DNA of 64,000 nucleotides from JACVRX01 sp963831385 (GCA_963831385.1 CAWHPW010000007.1:16027-80026); one strand, 5' to 3'. Shown: positions 27,959 to 37,808, counted from the stretch's first letter. Numbers and translations: made by a program. The notes: generated from the letters alone by a model not told the origin.

Positions 27959-29662
27959 ATGGGGCAGAGAAACGGCGCCATGCGGCCGCTGCTACTGGCA
28001 GTGGACGTCGATCCAGCCAAGCTCGACCGGATCGAGTCGGAGCTTCAGCGCAGCTTTGGCAGCGACTTCCGCGTGCGCGGGGAGCTCGCCGCCGCGGATG
28101 CACTGCAGGTCCTGGACACGGCCCACGCCGTCGGCCAGCAGGTCGCGGTCGTGCTGGTCGACCACCTGCTCCCGGCGGCGGAGCGTGCACAGGTGCTGGC
28201 TCGGGCCCGAACCTTGCACCCGAACGCCGGCCGCGCCCTGCTCATCGAATGGGGTGCCTGGGTCCAGCGCAGCGTCGCGGGCGCGGTTCTCACGTCCATG
28301 GCGGTCGGCGACATCGAGTACTACGTCCTGAAGCCGTGGATCGAACGCGACGAACTGTTCCATCGCACCATCGCGGAGTTCGTTCAGGAGTGGTCCCGTC
28401 GGGATGTCACCAACCTCCGCGAGGTGGTCGTCATCGCAGACCGAACGTCGGCCCGTGGACATGCGATCCGTCACCTGCTCAGCCGGAACGGGATCCCCCA
28501 CGCCTTTCGCGAGCGAGGTTCTGACCTTGCGAACGCGGCACTACGCGAGATCGGCGACGACGCGCCGCACACGGACGTTCTCGTCTGGATGCCCGCCGTT
28601 GGTGGCGAGGTCTTGCATGACCCCACCGACAAGGACATTGCCGAGGCGTGGGGGGTGCACACCACCTTGGCGGCTGACGACCGTGACTTCGACGTCCTGG
28701 TGATCGGCGGTGGTCCCAGTGGGCTCGCCGCCGCCGTCTTCGCCTCCTCGGAGGGAATGCGCACCGTCGTCGTCGAACGCGAGTCCATCGGCGGGCAGGC
28801 GGGCAGTAGTTCGATGATCCGCAACTATCTCGGTTTCTCTCGTGGGATCCGCGGATCGGATCTCGGCCAGCGCGGTTACCAGCAGGCTTGGGTGTTCGGT
28901 GCTCGGTTCGTCCTCATGCGAGAGGTCTCTGGTCTCGAACGGCAAGACTCGCACCTCGTCGCCGAGATCGACGGCGTGGGAGATGTCCGGGCTCGCACGG
29001 TCGTGCTCGCCACGGGCGCGTCGTATCGCCGACTCGGCATTCCTTCACTCGAGGCACTGTCCGGCGCCGGGGTTTACTACGGTGCGAGTGTCTCCGAGGC
29101 CCATGCACTGACCGGATTGGACGCGGCAGTCGTCGGCGGCGGAAATTCGGCCGGTCAGGCGGTGCTCGAGCTGGCACGTTATTGCCGACGTGTCACTCTC
29201 GTCGTCCGGGCTCATGACCTGGCCACCGAAATGTCGGCCTACCTGATCGATGCCATCGAGTCGGCTGCCAACGTGGTGGTCCACACCTCCGCCGTGGTGG
29301 TCGACGGCTCGGGAAACGGCCGACTCGAAGAGGTCACGGTGCGCCACACGGCCACCGGCGTCGAGGAGTCAATGGCGACAAGTGGGCTGTTCGTCATGAT
29401 CGGCGCTCATCCGTGCACCGACTGGCTCCCGGAGTCGGTCGGTCGTGACACGCATGGCTTCGTCCTGGCCGGATCAGACGCGTCGGCCAGCGAGTTGTGG
29501 CCTCTGGACCGCGCACCGCAGCCCAACGAGACCACACTTCCCGGCCTTTTCGTCGTGGGAGATGCCCGCTGCGGGTCGGTGAAGCGGATCGCCTCCGCCG
29601 TCGGCGAGGGGTCCGTCGTCGTCTCCCAGCTCTATCAGCACCTGAAGGCACCCGGTGCGTGA
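27959..29662 (+). CDS. Receiver-like/thioredoxin-fold/thioredoxin-reductase-like flavoprotein without CxxC
   Basis: 567 residues from ATG 27959 (alternative ATG 27980). Residues 8-145 resemble a response-regulator receiver: acidic LAVDVD, VVLVDHLLP at the phospho-Asp site, and YVLKPW with the conserved Lys; the usual Thr/Ser is Glu (LLIEWG). About 150-230 look like a glutaredoxin/thioredoxin fold without cysteines. From about 240: FAD site DVLVIGGGPSGLAAAVFASS, IGGQAGSSSMIRNYLGF, NADPH site AAVVGGGNSAGQAVLELARY and LFVVGDARCGSVKRIASAVG. The active CxxC of thioredoxin reductase is replaced by YGASVSEAH. Probably a redox-sensing FAD oxidoreductase. It overlaps the cyclase gene by 8 nt. Confidence 0.82.
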   Translation: MGQRNGAMRPLLLAVDVDPAKLDRIESELQRSFGSDFRVRGELAAADALQVLDTAHAVGQQVAVVLVDHLLPAAERAQVLARARTLHPNAGRALLIEWGAWVQRSVAGAVLTSMAVGDIEYYVLKPWIERDELFHRTIAEFVQEWSRRDVTNLREVVVIADRTSARGHAIRHLLSRNGIPHAFRERGSDLANAALREIGDDAPHTDVLVWMPAVGGEVLHDPTDKDIAEAWGVHTTLAADDRDFDVLVIGGGPSGLAAAVFASSEGMRTVVVERESIGGQAGSSSMIRNYLGFSRGIRGSDLGQRGYQQAWVFGARFVLMREVSGLERQDSHLVAEIDGVGDVRARTVVLATGASYRRLGIPSLEALSGAGVYYGASVSEAHALTGLDAAVVGGGNSAGQAVLELARYCRRVTLVVRAHDLATEMSAYLIDAIESAANVVVHTSAVVVDGSGNGRLEEVTVRHTATGVEESMATSGLFVMIGAHPCTDWLPESVGRDTHGFVLAGSDASASELWPLDRAPQPNETTLPGLFVVGDARCGSVKRIASAVGEGSVVVSQLYQHLKAPGA

Positions 29663-31040
29663 ACGGCGATTCGTCTACTCCACGCGCATGCTGGTCCTCA
29701 CGGTGATCGTGCTCCTGTTGCCGCTGGCCGGATTGGCTCTCCTGCTCCGCCGGCCGGAGCTGGACGTGCACTGGGAGAACCATCCCGCCCACTTCTGGCT
29801 GGTCCTGATCACAGCCGCGACGAGTGCGGCGCTCGCATATACGACCAGCGTGGCCGCATCGCGCCGCGGGGACGGCCGCGTCCTGGTGGTGTCCCTGGCT
29901 TATTTGGCGACGGCGGGCTTTCTGGGACTGCACGCCCTGGCCACCCCCGGCGTGCTACTTCAGACACCAAATGCCGGCTTCGTGCTCGCGACGCCGGTCG
30001 GCCTGGCGCTCGGCTCGGTCCTGGCCGCCTTCTCCACCATCGACCTGTCAAGTCAGCAGGCGGTCAGCGTGATGCGGCTGGGTCGGTGGCTGCGGCTGCT
30101 CTTACTCGTGGCGATGGCATTGTGGGCCGTCGCGTCACTAGCGCAGCTTCCACCGCTGAATCAGGAGGGAGTACCAGAGCGTGCCGACGGCATCCTCGCG
30201 GCCATCGCCGTGCCCGCGATCGTGCTGTATTGCCTGAGCGCCGTCCGCTACCTCCAGCTCTGGCGGCAGCGGCCGTCGCTGATGTTGCTGTCCATGATGT
30301 CGGCGTTCGTGCTCCTCGCAGAGGCAATGGTCGCGGTCGTGTTCGCCCCCAACTGGGCGCTCTCGTGGTGGGAATGGCATTTCCTCCTGCTCGCTGCATT
30401 CGGGCTCGTGGCCGCGGGAGCGCGTATCCAATGGCACGAGGAGCGTTTCGCCGACCTCTACCTCGACGACACGCTGACTGGAAACCGTGAGATCAGCGTT
30501 CTGTTCGCCGATCTCGAGGGCTTCACCAGCTTCTCCGAGGCCCACCAGCCGGCCGAGGTCACGGAGATGCTGAACGCCTACTTCAAGGTGGTCGTTCCGC
30601 AGATCGTGCACCAGTTCGGCGGCGATATCGAGCGGATCATCGGCGACGCGCTGATGGTCACCTTCAACAAGAAAGGTGATCAGCCCGACCACGCCAGGCG
30701 CGCTGCATCCGCCGGGTTGGCGTTGCAAAACTCCACGGCGAAGCTGGCCGAGGGACACCCCGAGTGGCACCGCTTCCGGGTCGGGATCAACAGCGGGCCG
30801 GTCTCGCTCAGCCTGCTCGGGACGGAGGGAGCGCGCACGCACACGGTGATCGGCGACATCGTGAACGTCGCATCCCGACTCGAAGGAATAGCACCTGGTG
30901 GCCAAGTCGCGATCGGCCCCGGTACCAAGATCCTGTTGCCCGACGCGGACACCGAATCACTGGGATTGCTGCGCCTGAAGGGAAAGGCGGAGCCGCTCGA
31001 GGCCTTCCGGCTAATCGCCTTGGGCCGCGATGCCGTCTAA
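29655..31040 (+). CDS. Membrane class III adenylate/guanylate cyclase
   Basis: 461 residues from GTG 29655, overlapping the flavoprotein stop by 8 nt. Residues 1-255 contain about seven transmembrane helices (for example LVLTVIVLLLPLAGLALLL and WHFLLLAAFGLVAAGARI). The cytoplasmic cyclase domain has both metal aspartates in VLFADLEGFTSFSE and IIGDALMV, and the transition-state Asn/Arg in IGDIVNVASRLEG. The purine-selecting pair is unusual: Arg in GGDIERIIGD where Lys is expected, and Thr in THTVIGD where Asp or Thr occurs (Thr marks class IIIb). Makes cAMP or cGMP; coupling to the flavoprotein suggests redox input. Confidence 0.88.
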   Translation: MRERRFVYSTRMLVLTVIVLLLPLAGLALLLRRPELDVHWENHPAHFWLVLITAATSAALAYTTSVAASRRGDGRVLVVSLAYLATAGFLGLHALATPGVLLQTPNAGFVLATPVGLALGSVLAAFSTIDLSSQQAVSVMRLGRWLRLLLLVAMALWAVASLAQLPPLNQEGVPERADGILAAIAVPAIVLYCLSAVRYLQLWRQRPSLMLLSMMSAFVLLAEAMVAVVFAPNWALSWWEWHFLLLAAFGLVAAGARIQWHEERFADLYLDDTLTGNREISVLFADLEGFTSFSEAHQPAEVTEMLNAYFKVVVPQIVHQFGGDIERIIGDALMVTFNKKGDQPDHARRAASAGLALQNSTAKLAEGHPEWHRFRVGINSGPVSLSLLGTEGARTHTVIGDIVNVASRLEGIAPGGQVAIGPGTKILLPDADTESLGLLRLKGKAEPLEAFRLIALGRDAV

Positions 31041-31097
31041 CGACGCCCACACCGTCACAGCAGGTCGCAGGCACTCCCTGTCGACCGCGAGCGCAGT

Positions 31098-31949
31098 TCA
31101 GCGGCGATAGCCGGACATCGCTTCGAGCCGGGCGATGCGCTCGGCCATCGGCGGATGCGACGAGAACAGTTTGGCCAGCCTGTCGCCGACGCGGAACGGG
31201 TTGGCGATCATCAAATGGCTGGCGGCAACCACCTCACGTTCCGCCGGAAGGGGTAGCTGGCGGGTACCCATGTCGAGCTTTCGGAGAGCGCTGGCCAGGG
31301 CCAGCGGGTCCCCAGTCAGGCGGGCGCCGTCGGCGTCGGCCTCGAACTCCCGAGAGCGGCTGATGGCGAGATGGATCACCGACGCGGCGATCGGCCCCAG
31401 CACCATGAACAGCAGCGCTCCGAGCGGGCCGGGCCCGCCGTCGTCGTCGCTGTGTGGCAGGAAGAACGCGAAGTTCGCCATGAACATGATCACGCCGGCG
31501 AGCGTGGCCGCCACCGACGACGTGAGGATGTCGCGGTTGTACACGTGGGCCAACTCGTGCCCGAGGACTGCTCGGAGCTCCCTCTCCGTGAGGATCGTGA
31601 CGATTCCCTCGGTGCAGCAAACGGCAGCGTTCGCGGGATTGCGCCCGGTAGCAAAGGCGTTGGGCGCCCGGGTGGGGCTCACGAACAGGCGGGGCATCGG
31701 CTGGCGCGCCGAGGTCGACAGCTCACGCACGATTCGATAGATGACCGGCTGCTGCGCTTCGCCGACGGGATAGGCCCGCATCGAACGCAGCGCGACCTTG
31801 TCGCTGTTGAAGTACGCGTAGCCATTGGTCGCGAGGGCGATGATGAGGGCGATCCAGAGCCCGGTGGTGCCGAACAGCGACCCTACGAACAGGATCAGCG
31901 CGGACAGCAGCCCGAGCAGGGCTGCCGTCTTGAGCCCGTTGCGGTGCAC
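31098..31949 (-). CDS. htpX: Membrane zinc metalloprotease HtpX (M48)
   Basis: 283 residues from GTG 31949. Two N-terminal transmembrane helices (LKTAALLGLLSALILFVGSL and LWIALIIALATNGYAYF), then the zinc motif LGHELAHVYNRD with the third ligand Glu in SRSREFEADADGARLTG. AFATGRNPANAAVCCTEGIV is the usual HtpX segment before it. It degrades misfolded membrane proteins at the cytoplasmic face. It follows nuoN2 on the same strand across 96 nt; M. tuberculosis htpX (Rv0563) also neighbours a polyprenyl synthase and menJ. Confidence 0.95.
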   Translation of the reverse strand: MHRNGLKTAALLGLLSALILFVGSLFGTTGLWIALIIALATNGYAYFNSDKVALRSMRAYPVGEAQQPVIYRIVRELSTSARQPMPRLFVSPTRAPNAFATGRNPANAAVCCTEGIVTILTERELRAVLGHELAHVYNRDILTSSVAATLAGVIMFMANFAFFLPHSDDDGGPGPLGALLFMVLGPIAASVIHLAISRSREFEADADGARLTGDPLALASALRKLDMGTRQLPLPAEREVVAASHLMIANPFRVGDRLAKLFSSHPPMAERIARLEAMSGYRR

Positions 31950-32045
31950 GTCAACCTCTCGTGATCGTCCCGGCGACTGGGAGGGGTCACGGGTGTCGTA
32001 TCCGAAACGTACCGCTGGCAGGCGGCGTTCCCAGCCGCGCGGTGG

Positions 32046-33560
32046 TCAGCCGAGCAGCCCTGCGCTCACGTCGGCCAGGCCTATCACCAGCTGCGGCAGT
32101 ACGGAGAACGCCACACCTGCTGCCAGGGCGATCCCGACCGCCAGCCCGGACGTCGCCGGAATGTCGTACGACACCGCCTCTTGCCCGGCGCGTCGCCCAG
32201 CGAACAGTAGGGCGGTCCAGCGCAGGTAGTAGGCGAGCGCGATGACGGTGTTCACTGCGATCGCCACGGCAAGCCAGATGGCCCCGCCGGACACCGCCGA
32301 GTCGATCACGACGACCTTTGCCCACAACCCGGCCACACCGGGCGGCAGTCCGGCCAGCGCCAACAGGCCGAACGCCAGGGCGGCCGCACTCGCGGGCTCG
32401 GAGTAGGCCAGACCCCGGTAGTCCTCGATCAGACCCGACGGTCGGTTGCGGGTCACGACGACCACGACGCCGAAGGCCGCCAGGTTGACCACTGCGTAGA
32501 CGCAGACGTAGGCGACGACCGCGGACATCGCCGCCCCCAGCTGCGCGCCGCTCACCCCGCTCGCCGCCACGCCGAGTGGCGCGAGCATGTATCCGGATTG
32601 TGCGACGGACGACCAGGCGAGCAGCCGGACGGCCCGCCGCTGGCGTAGCGCCGCGACGTTCCCCAGCGTCATCGTGGCCACCGAAACAACGGCGATCGCG
32701 GGAGCCCAGACGTCGGCGTATGCGGGAAATCCCTGGCCGACGACGATCACCAGCCCGACGATGCCCGCTGCCTTGGACACCACCGAGAGGAATGCGGCAA
32801 CCACCACGGGCGCGCCCGCGTAGGTGTCGGGAACCCAGAAGTGGAATGGCACGGCTCCGACCTTGAACGCCAGCCCGACCAACGTGAGCACGACGCCGGC
32901 CGTCGCCACCGACGTTCGACTGGCCGGGTCTGCCAGCACGCCAGCGATGCGGTCCAGGTGCAGCGAGCCGGTCGCGCCATAGACCAGGCTGACCCCGTAC
33001 AGCATGACGGCAATCGATACGACGGACACCAGGAAGAACGTCAGCGCGGCCTCGGCGCCACGCGCATCGCGTCGCCGCAGTCCGACGAGTGCGAACGCGG
33101 GCAAGGAGACAACCTCCAGGGCCACCACGATCGTGGCCAGGTCCCGGGCCGCGGCAAGAACGAGCGCGCCGGTCGCCGAGGCCAGGATGAGAAAACCGGT
33201 CTCGCCAGGTGGCAGCGGGTGGGCACCGGAAACCACGTCCCGGTGCGCGAGGAGCAGCACCACAATCGTCCCGATGAGCACTACTGCCTGGAACACCAAC
33301 GTGATCGGGTTGACGACGTAGGAACAAGACTCGAGGCCCCCGGGCGACCCGGCGACACAGAAAGTGCTCCGCACGTCCCCCCACAGCGTTCCGACGATAA
33401 GCAGCGCCGCCAGCGCCCCGGCGACGGAGATCGTGGTCAGGACCGGAGCTGCCCGGCGCGGCAACCACAGATCCGCGACGAGTACGGCGAGCGCTGTGAC
33501 AGCTGTCAGCACCGCCGGCCCGACGGTCAGCCAGTCGACGCTCTGCGCGAACTCCGTCAC
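32046..33560 (-). CDS. nuoN2: Complex I-like subunit N, cluster 2
   Basis: 504 residues from GTG 33560, overlapping the nuoM2 stop by 4 nt. About 14 transmembrane helices. Antiporter-like features: VVALEVVSLPAFALVGLRR with the key Glu, KVGAVPFHFWVPDTYAGAPV with the helix-7 Lys, and ALRQRRAVRLLAWSSVAQSG. It is an antiporter-like proton-pumping arm subunit. Last gene of the second cluster; a distinct, diverged paralogue of nuoN1 (45644-47170). Confidence 0.92.
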   Translation of the reverse strand: MTEFAQSVDWLTVGPAVLTAVTALAVLVADLWLPRRAAPVLTTISVAGALAALLIVGTLWGDVRSTFCVAGSPGGLESCSYVVNPITLVFQAVVLIGTIVVLLLAHRDVVSGAHPLPPGETGFLILASATGALVLAAARDLATIVVALEVVSLPAFALVGLRRRDARGAEAALTFFLVSVVSIAVMLYGVSLVYGATGSLHLDRIAGVLADPASRTSVATAGVVLTLVGLAFKVGAVPFHFWVPDTYAGAPVVVAAFLSVVSKAAGIVGLVIVVGQGFPAYADVWAPAIAVVSVATMTLGNVAALRQRRAVRLLAWSSVAQSGYMLAPLGVAASGVSGAQLGAAMSAVVAYVCVYAVVNLAAFGVVVVVTRNRPSGLIEDYRGLAYSEPASAAALAFGLLALAGLPPGVAGLWAKVVVIDSAVSGGAIWLAVAIAVNTVIALAYYLRWTALLFAGRRAGQEAVSYDIPATSGLAVGIALAAGVAFSVLPQLVIGLADVSAGLLG

Positions 33561-35089
33561 GGCGCTGCTCCCGCGAGCAGCGCCTGCACAGCGGGGTTGA
33601 CCAGGGTCAGGACGAGACCAGGCCACAGCCCGAGCACCAGGGTCAGGGCCACCAGCGGTCCCCAGCAGGCGACCTCGTGCGGGGTGACGTCGCCGAGGAC
33701 GGCCAGCCGTGGACCGATCGTGTCCTCACCCTGACAGACCCGTCGCACGACCACGAGCAGATACCAGGCGGTGAGGACCAATCCGATCAAAGCGATGGCG
33801 AGCAGAGCCAGGAAGTACGGGCGCCGCAGCAGTTCAGCCGGATCGAAGGCACCGATCAGCGCGAGCAGCTCGCCCCAGAACCCGGCTAGCCCCGGTAGGC
33901 CGAGCGACGCGATTGCGGTGAACGTCAGCAGCGCCCCCAGCCGGGGCAGACGGACGTACAGTCCGCCGCCCAACTCGTCGAAGTCACTGGTTCCGTGCCG
34001 ATCCTTGATCGCGCCGGCCAGGAAGAACAGCAGACCGGTGATCACGCCATGGGCGAGCCCGGCGAAGACCGAGCCATTCAGGCCGGCCGGTGTCAACGTT
34101 GCAACGCCCAGAACGACGAAGCCCATGTGTCCCACGCTGGAAAAAGCGACCAGTCGCTTGAGGTCGCGCTGGCCGAGACAGGCGAGGGCACCGTAGATGA
34201 TGCCCACCACCGCCAGACCCCCGAGCACCGGTGCCAGGCGAGCGACCCCGTCCGGAACGATCGGTACGGCCACTCGGACCAAACCATAGGAACCCATCTT
34301 CAGCAGCACGCCCGCCAGCAACACGGACCCGACGGTCGGCGCCTTCGCATGGGCATCGGGCAGCCAGCTGTGCAGTGGCCAGACAGGCACCTTCACCGCG
34401 AGGCCGCCCACAATGGCCAGTGCCGCGACGAGTTGGGCGCTGCGGCTGATTCCTTCCCCACCGCGGGCAGCGAGCTCGACCATGTCGAACGTGCCGGTCT
34501 GCGCATGGACGACCAGAAAGCCGACGAGCATCAGAGCCGAGCCGAGCAGCGTGTAGAGGATGAAGGTGGTCGCTGCTGCGGTGCGCCCGGGTTGATCGTG
34601 TGGGTCTCCCCACCAGGCAATGAGGAACCACATGGGAACGAGGACGACCTCGAAGAACAGGAAGAAGAGCAGCAGGTCGAGGGCGAGGAAGGTGCCTACC
34701 ATCCCGACCTCGAGGAGCAAGACGATGGCGACGAACGCACGCAGCCGCCCTGCTTCCGGGCGAACCCGCACCGTGTAAAGACTGCAGCTGAACACGAGCA
34801 GCGCTGTTAGCAGCGCAAATGGCAGCGAGATGCCGTCGACACCGACATGCCACCTCAGGTCGAGGGCCGGAGCCCAGGCGGCGTCGGTGACCAGGTGATA
34901 CTGCCCCCCGCCGTCGCGGCCGACCAGAACCGCCGCTGCCAGCAGGGCAAGCAGCGCGAGGCCCGATGCGACCACCCCCGTTGCGGGGGCCAACCGGTCG
35001 CCGGCCCGCCGCGGCAGCACCGCGAGGCCGATACATGCGATGAGGGGCACTCCGAGCGCAATGTGCAGGAGCAACTGACCGGTTACCAC
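33557..35089 (-). CDS. nuoM2: Complex I-like subunit M, cluster 2
   Basis: 510 residues from GTG 35089, which overlaps the nuoL2 stop (GTGGTAA). About 14 helices. FFLFFEVVLVPMWFLIAWWG carries the conserved Glu; VKVPVWPLHSWLPDAHAKAP the helix-7 Lys region; LGQRDLKRLVAFSSVGHMGF and LAHGVITGLLFFLAGAIKD the later half. Part of the proton-pumping membrane arm. Sequence clearly differs from NuoM1. Confidence 0.93.
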   Translation of the reverse strand: MVTGQLLLHIALGVPLIACIGLAVLPRRAGDRLAPATGVVASGLALLALLAAAVLVGRDGGGQYHLVTDAAWAPALDLRWHVGVDGISLPFALLTALLVFSCSLYTVRVRPEAGRLRAFVAIVLLLEVGMVGTFLALDLLLFFLFFEVVLVPMWFLIAWWGDPHDQPGRTAAATTFILYTLLGSALMLVGFLVVHAQTGTFDMVELAARGGEGISRSAQLVAALAIVGGLAVKVPVWPLHSWLPDAHAKAPTVGSVLLAGVLLKMGSYGLVRVAVPIVPDGVARLAPVLGGLAVVGIIYGALACLGQRDLKRLVAFSSVGHMGFVVLGVATLTPAGLNGSVFAGLAHGVITGLLFFLAGAIKDRHGTSDFDELGGGLYVRLPRLGALLTFTAIASLGLPGLAGFWGELLALIGAFDPAELLRRPYFLALLAIALIGLVLTAWYLLVVVRRVCQGEDTIGPRLAVLGDVTPHEVACWGPLVALTLVLGLWPGLVLTLVNPAVQALLAGAAP

Positions 35090-36949
35090 CAGGCCGCCCC
35101 CGCTCCGGCAAGGGCAAGTACGGCGACGAAGGCCAGCCCCGCGGCGACGTAGGACTGCACCCGCCCGGATTGGGCTGCCTGCGGCACTCGCCCCAAGGCC
35201 CGTACCGCCGCTCCGGTACCGCGCACATAGGCATGGACGACGTCTCGGTCACCCAGCACGACCAGCCGCGAAAGCGCGGTGGCTGGTCCGACGATCACAG
35301 CGTCGTAGAGCCGGTCGATTCCGAAGCCGTCCGCAAGCAGTGGACCGACCGGGCCCAACGTGCTGGCCGGGTCGCGGCCGCCCAGGCGCTGCCATTCGGC
35401 CAACGCTGTCAGCGCGCCAACTCCGACCAGCGCCAGCGACAACGTCGCGGTACCGGCACTGACCGACGGAGCATCGGGCTCGGTTGCCACACCGATTCCT
35501 GGGTTGAGCATCGCCTGTCACAATCGAGGGCATGAACGCGAGCGCGGCAAGCAGGACAGTCGGGACCGCGAGCACCACCAGGGCGGTGCGCATCGGGGGC
35601 GGCGGATCGTGCGCCGTGGCCGAGACTGACTGGGTCGGGCCGCGGAAGGCCAGTAGCCAGGCCCGGGTCGCGTACGCCGCCGTCACCAGGACGGCGAACA
35701 GGCCGGCCAGCAATACCAACCAGGCAGCCCAGGCCGGTAGCGGACCGCCGTGCAGTGCCGCGTCCTCGGCGGCACCCAGCACCGATTCCTTGGAGAAGAA
35801 TCCGCCCAGCGGTGGCAGGCCCATGAGCGCGGCCAGCCCGAGCGTGCTGCACAGATAGGTGAGAGGCATCGACCGCCGCAGGCCGCTCATCCCCGAGAGC
35901 ATCGTGGTGCCGATGGCGTGCGCGATGGCGCCGGCTCCGAGGAACAGCAACGCCTTGAACGCGGCGTGGCTGAGCAGGTGGAACAGCCCTGCGGAATATC
36001 CCCCGACTGCCAACCCGCCGAGCATGTACGCGAGCTGGCTGGACGTCGACCACGCGAGGACCCGCTTGTAGTCGTCTTGGGCGAGCGCGGCAAGGGCGGC
36101 AAGCACCATCGTCGTGGCTGCCACCACCGCCAAGACAGCGAGAGCGACAGGTGAGAGCAGGAACACCGAGTCGAGCCGGGCGACGAGGAACACACCGGCG
36201 GCGACCATCGTCGCCGCGTGTATCAGCGCGGAGACCGGCGTCGGACCGGCCATGGCGTCGGGTAGCCACACGTGCAGCGGCACCTGGGCGGATTTCCCGA
36301 CGACACCGCAGAGAAGAAGGACCAGCCCGAGGGTCAGCGTCGTCGACGCGGCAGCGGACTCCTGCAACACCGATATCTGAAATGAGCCGGCCAAGTCAGC
36401 GAGCACGAGGATCCCGGCGAGCATGCCGACGTCACCGAGCCGGGTGACGACAAATGCCTTGACTGCCGCAGCCCGGGCCTCGGGGCGCTCCCAATGCTGG
36501 CCGATCAACAAGGCCGAGCAGATGCCCATGACCTCCCAGCCGACCAGGAGCACGACCAGGTCGTCGGCGTAGACGACGAGCAACATCGCCGAAGTGAACA
36601 GCGAGACCAGGGCGGCGTACGAGCCGTAGCGAGGCTCCGGCCGCATGTACGCCGTCGAGTACACCTGGACGGCGAACGCAACCATGGTCACCATCACGCC
36701 GATCGTCACGCCGAGACCGTCAGCGCGGGTGGCGACGGTGATCGGGATCCAGCCCGTCGGGACGGTTCCCCACACGTCCACCGACGGCCCTCCGGCCCAT
36801 ACCGTCACCGCGGCGTATACCGCCAGGGCGAGCGCGAGGCCGGCGCCGATCACAGCGACCCGGCGTGCCGCGAGACGGTTCCATCCGACGGCGAGGCCGA
36901 TGAACGCCGCAGCGAAGGGGACTAGGAAGATTAACGGCACGACGATCAA
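35083..36949 (-). CDS. nuoL2: Complex I-like subunit L, cluster 2 (apparent frameshift)
   Basis: The start is best at TTG 36949, overlapping the nuoK2 stop by 4 nt (TTGA). Features: LLVGWEVMGICSALLIGQHW, KSAQVPLHVWLPDAMAGPTP, VSALIHAATMVAAGVFLVAR and LSHAAFKALLFLGAGAIAHA. Near 35510-35514 the frame shifts: the upstream frame reads FMPSIVTGD then nonsense, while MLNPGIGVATEPDAPS and the C-terminal helices continue in another frame. Removing one base (G after GGC) would give VTGMLNPGIG and about 621 residues. Either a sequence error, as for rpoC, or a true lesion that removes the lateral helix and final transmembrane segments. Confidence 0.85.
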
Positions 36950-37296
36950 CGTGCCGCCTCCGGCTCGGGGTTCTCCTCGACGACCTCGGTCCGCTCGTCG
37001 AGCAGGCCCAGATCGTCGAGGTCGGACGTTCCCCGGTTGCGGAACACGAGCAGCACGATCGCGAGCCCGACACCCACCTCCGCGGCGGCAATCGTGATGA
37101 CGAACAGCGTCAGGACTTGGCCAGCGTGCAACGCGTCGGCCCACCACGCGTCGAACGCCACGAGATTGATGTTGACGCCGTTGAGCATCAGTTCGACGGA
37201 CATCAGCACGAGTACGGCGTTACGACGAGCCAGGACACCGAAGACACCGAGCGAGAAGAGCAGCGCAGACACGACGAGCGGGAACGCCAGCCTCAT
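36946..37296 (-). CDS. nuoK2: Complex I-like subunit K, cluster 2
   Basis: 116 residues from ATG 37296 (overlap ATGA with the nuoJ2 stop). Three helices with the conserved glutamates in LVLMSVELMLNGVNINLVAF and FVITIAAAEVGVGLAIVLL. A charged tail ending EENPEPEAAR is longer than in NuoK1. MrpC-like subunit of the membrane arm. Confidence 0.94.
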   Translation of the reverse strand: MRLAFPLVVSALLFSLGVFGVLARRNAVLVLMSVELMLNGVNINLVAFDAWWADALHAGQVLTLFVITIAAAEVGVGLAIVLLVFRNRGTSDLDDLGLLDERTEVVEENPEPEAAR

Positions 37297-37808
37297 GACC
37301 TGTCCTCGCGACCCCGACCTCGGGAGAGAACGATCGCCCCAACCAGCGCGGCGAGCAAGAGCACGGAGAGGACCTCGAACGGCAGTACCCATGCGGCGAA
37401 CAGCGCGGCTCCGATTGCCTTGCCGGTGCCGACATCGATCGTCTCGAGATCGATCTCCGCACTTCCCATGGCCGTCAGCACGCCACCGACCAGAACGGCA
37501 GCTGTCGCCGCTGCGATCGTGCCAGCGAGGACCACCCGAGTGAGGGGTGCAGCAGGAACCGGTCCGATCGGCGCGCGCGTCAGCATCAGCGCAAAGAGCA
37601 CCAGGACGACCACAGCGCCGACGTAGATCAGGACCTGCACCCAGGCTATGAGCTCGGCGGTGAGCAGCAGGAACAGCCCGGCCACTGCCCCGAGACTTAC
37701 CGCGAGCCAGAGAGCGGCATGAACGACCCGGGACGTGGTGACGACGAGCACACCAGATCCGACGGCGACCGCACCCAGCAGCACGAACGCCAGCTCGACT
37801 CCGTTCAC
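37293..37808 (-). CDS. nuoJ2: Complex I-like subunit J, cluster 2
   Basis: 171 residues from GTG 37808 overlapping the nuoI2 stop by 4 nt. Five helices; AWVQVLIYVGAVVVLVLFAL is the conserved helix 3 with its pi-bulge region. It lacks the long hydrophilic tail seen in NuoJ1 (282 residues). Membrane arm subunit near the quinone-coupling region. Confidence 0.92.
   Translation of the reverse strand: MNGVELAFVLLGAVAVGSGVLVVTTSRVVHAALWLAVSLGAVAGLFLLLTAELIAWVQVLIYVGAVVVLVLFALMLTRAPIGPVPAAPLTRVVLAGTIAAATAAVLVGGVLTAMGSAEIDLETIDVGTGKAIGAALFAAWVLPFEVLSVLLLAALVGAIVLSRGRGREDRS

Noticed and set aside
35249..36269. Alternative minus-strand frames overlapping nuoL2.
   Set aside because: Arg-rich shadow frames; only the continuation from the frame shift at ~35510 to 35083 shows NuoL-like sequence.
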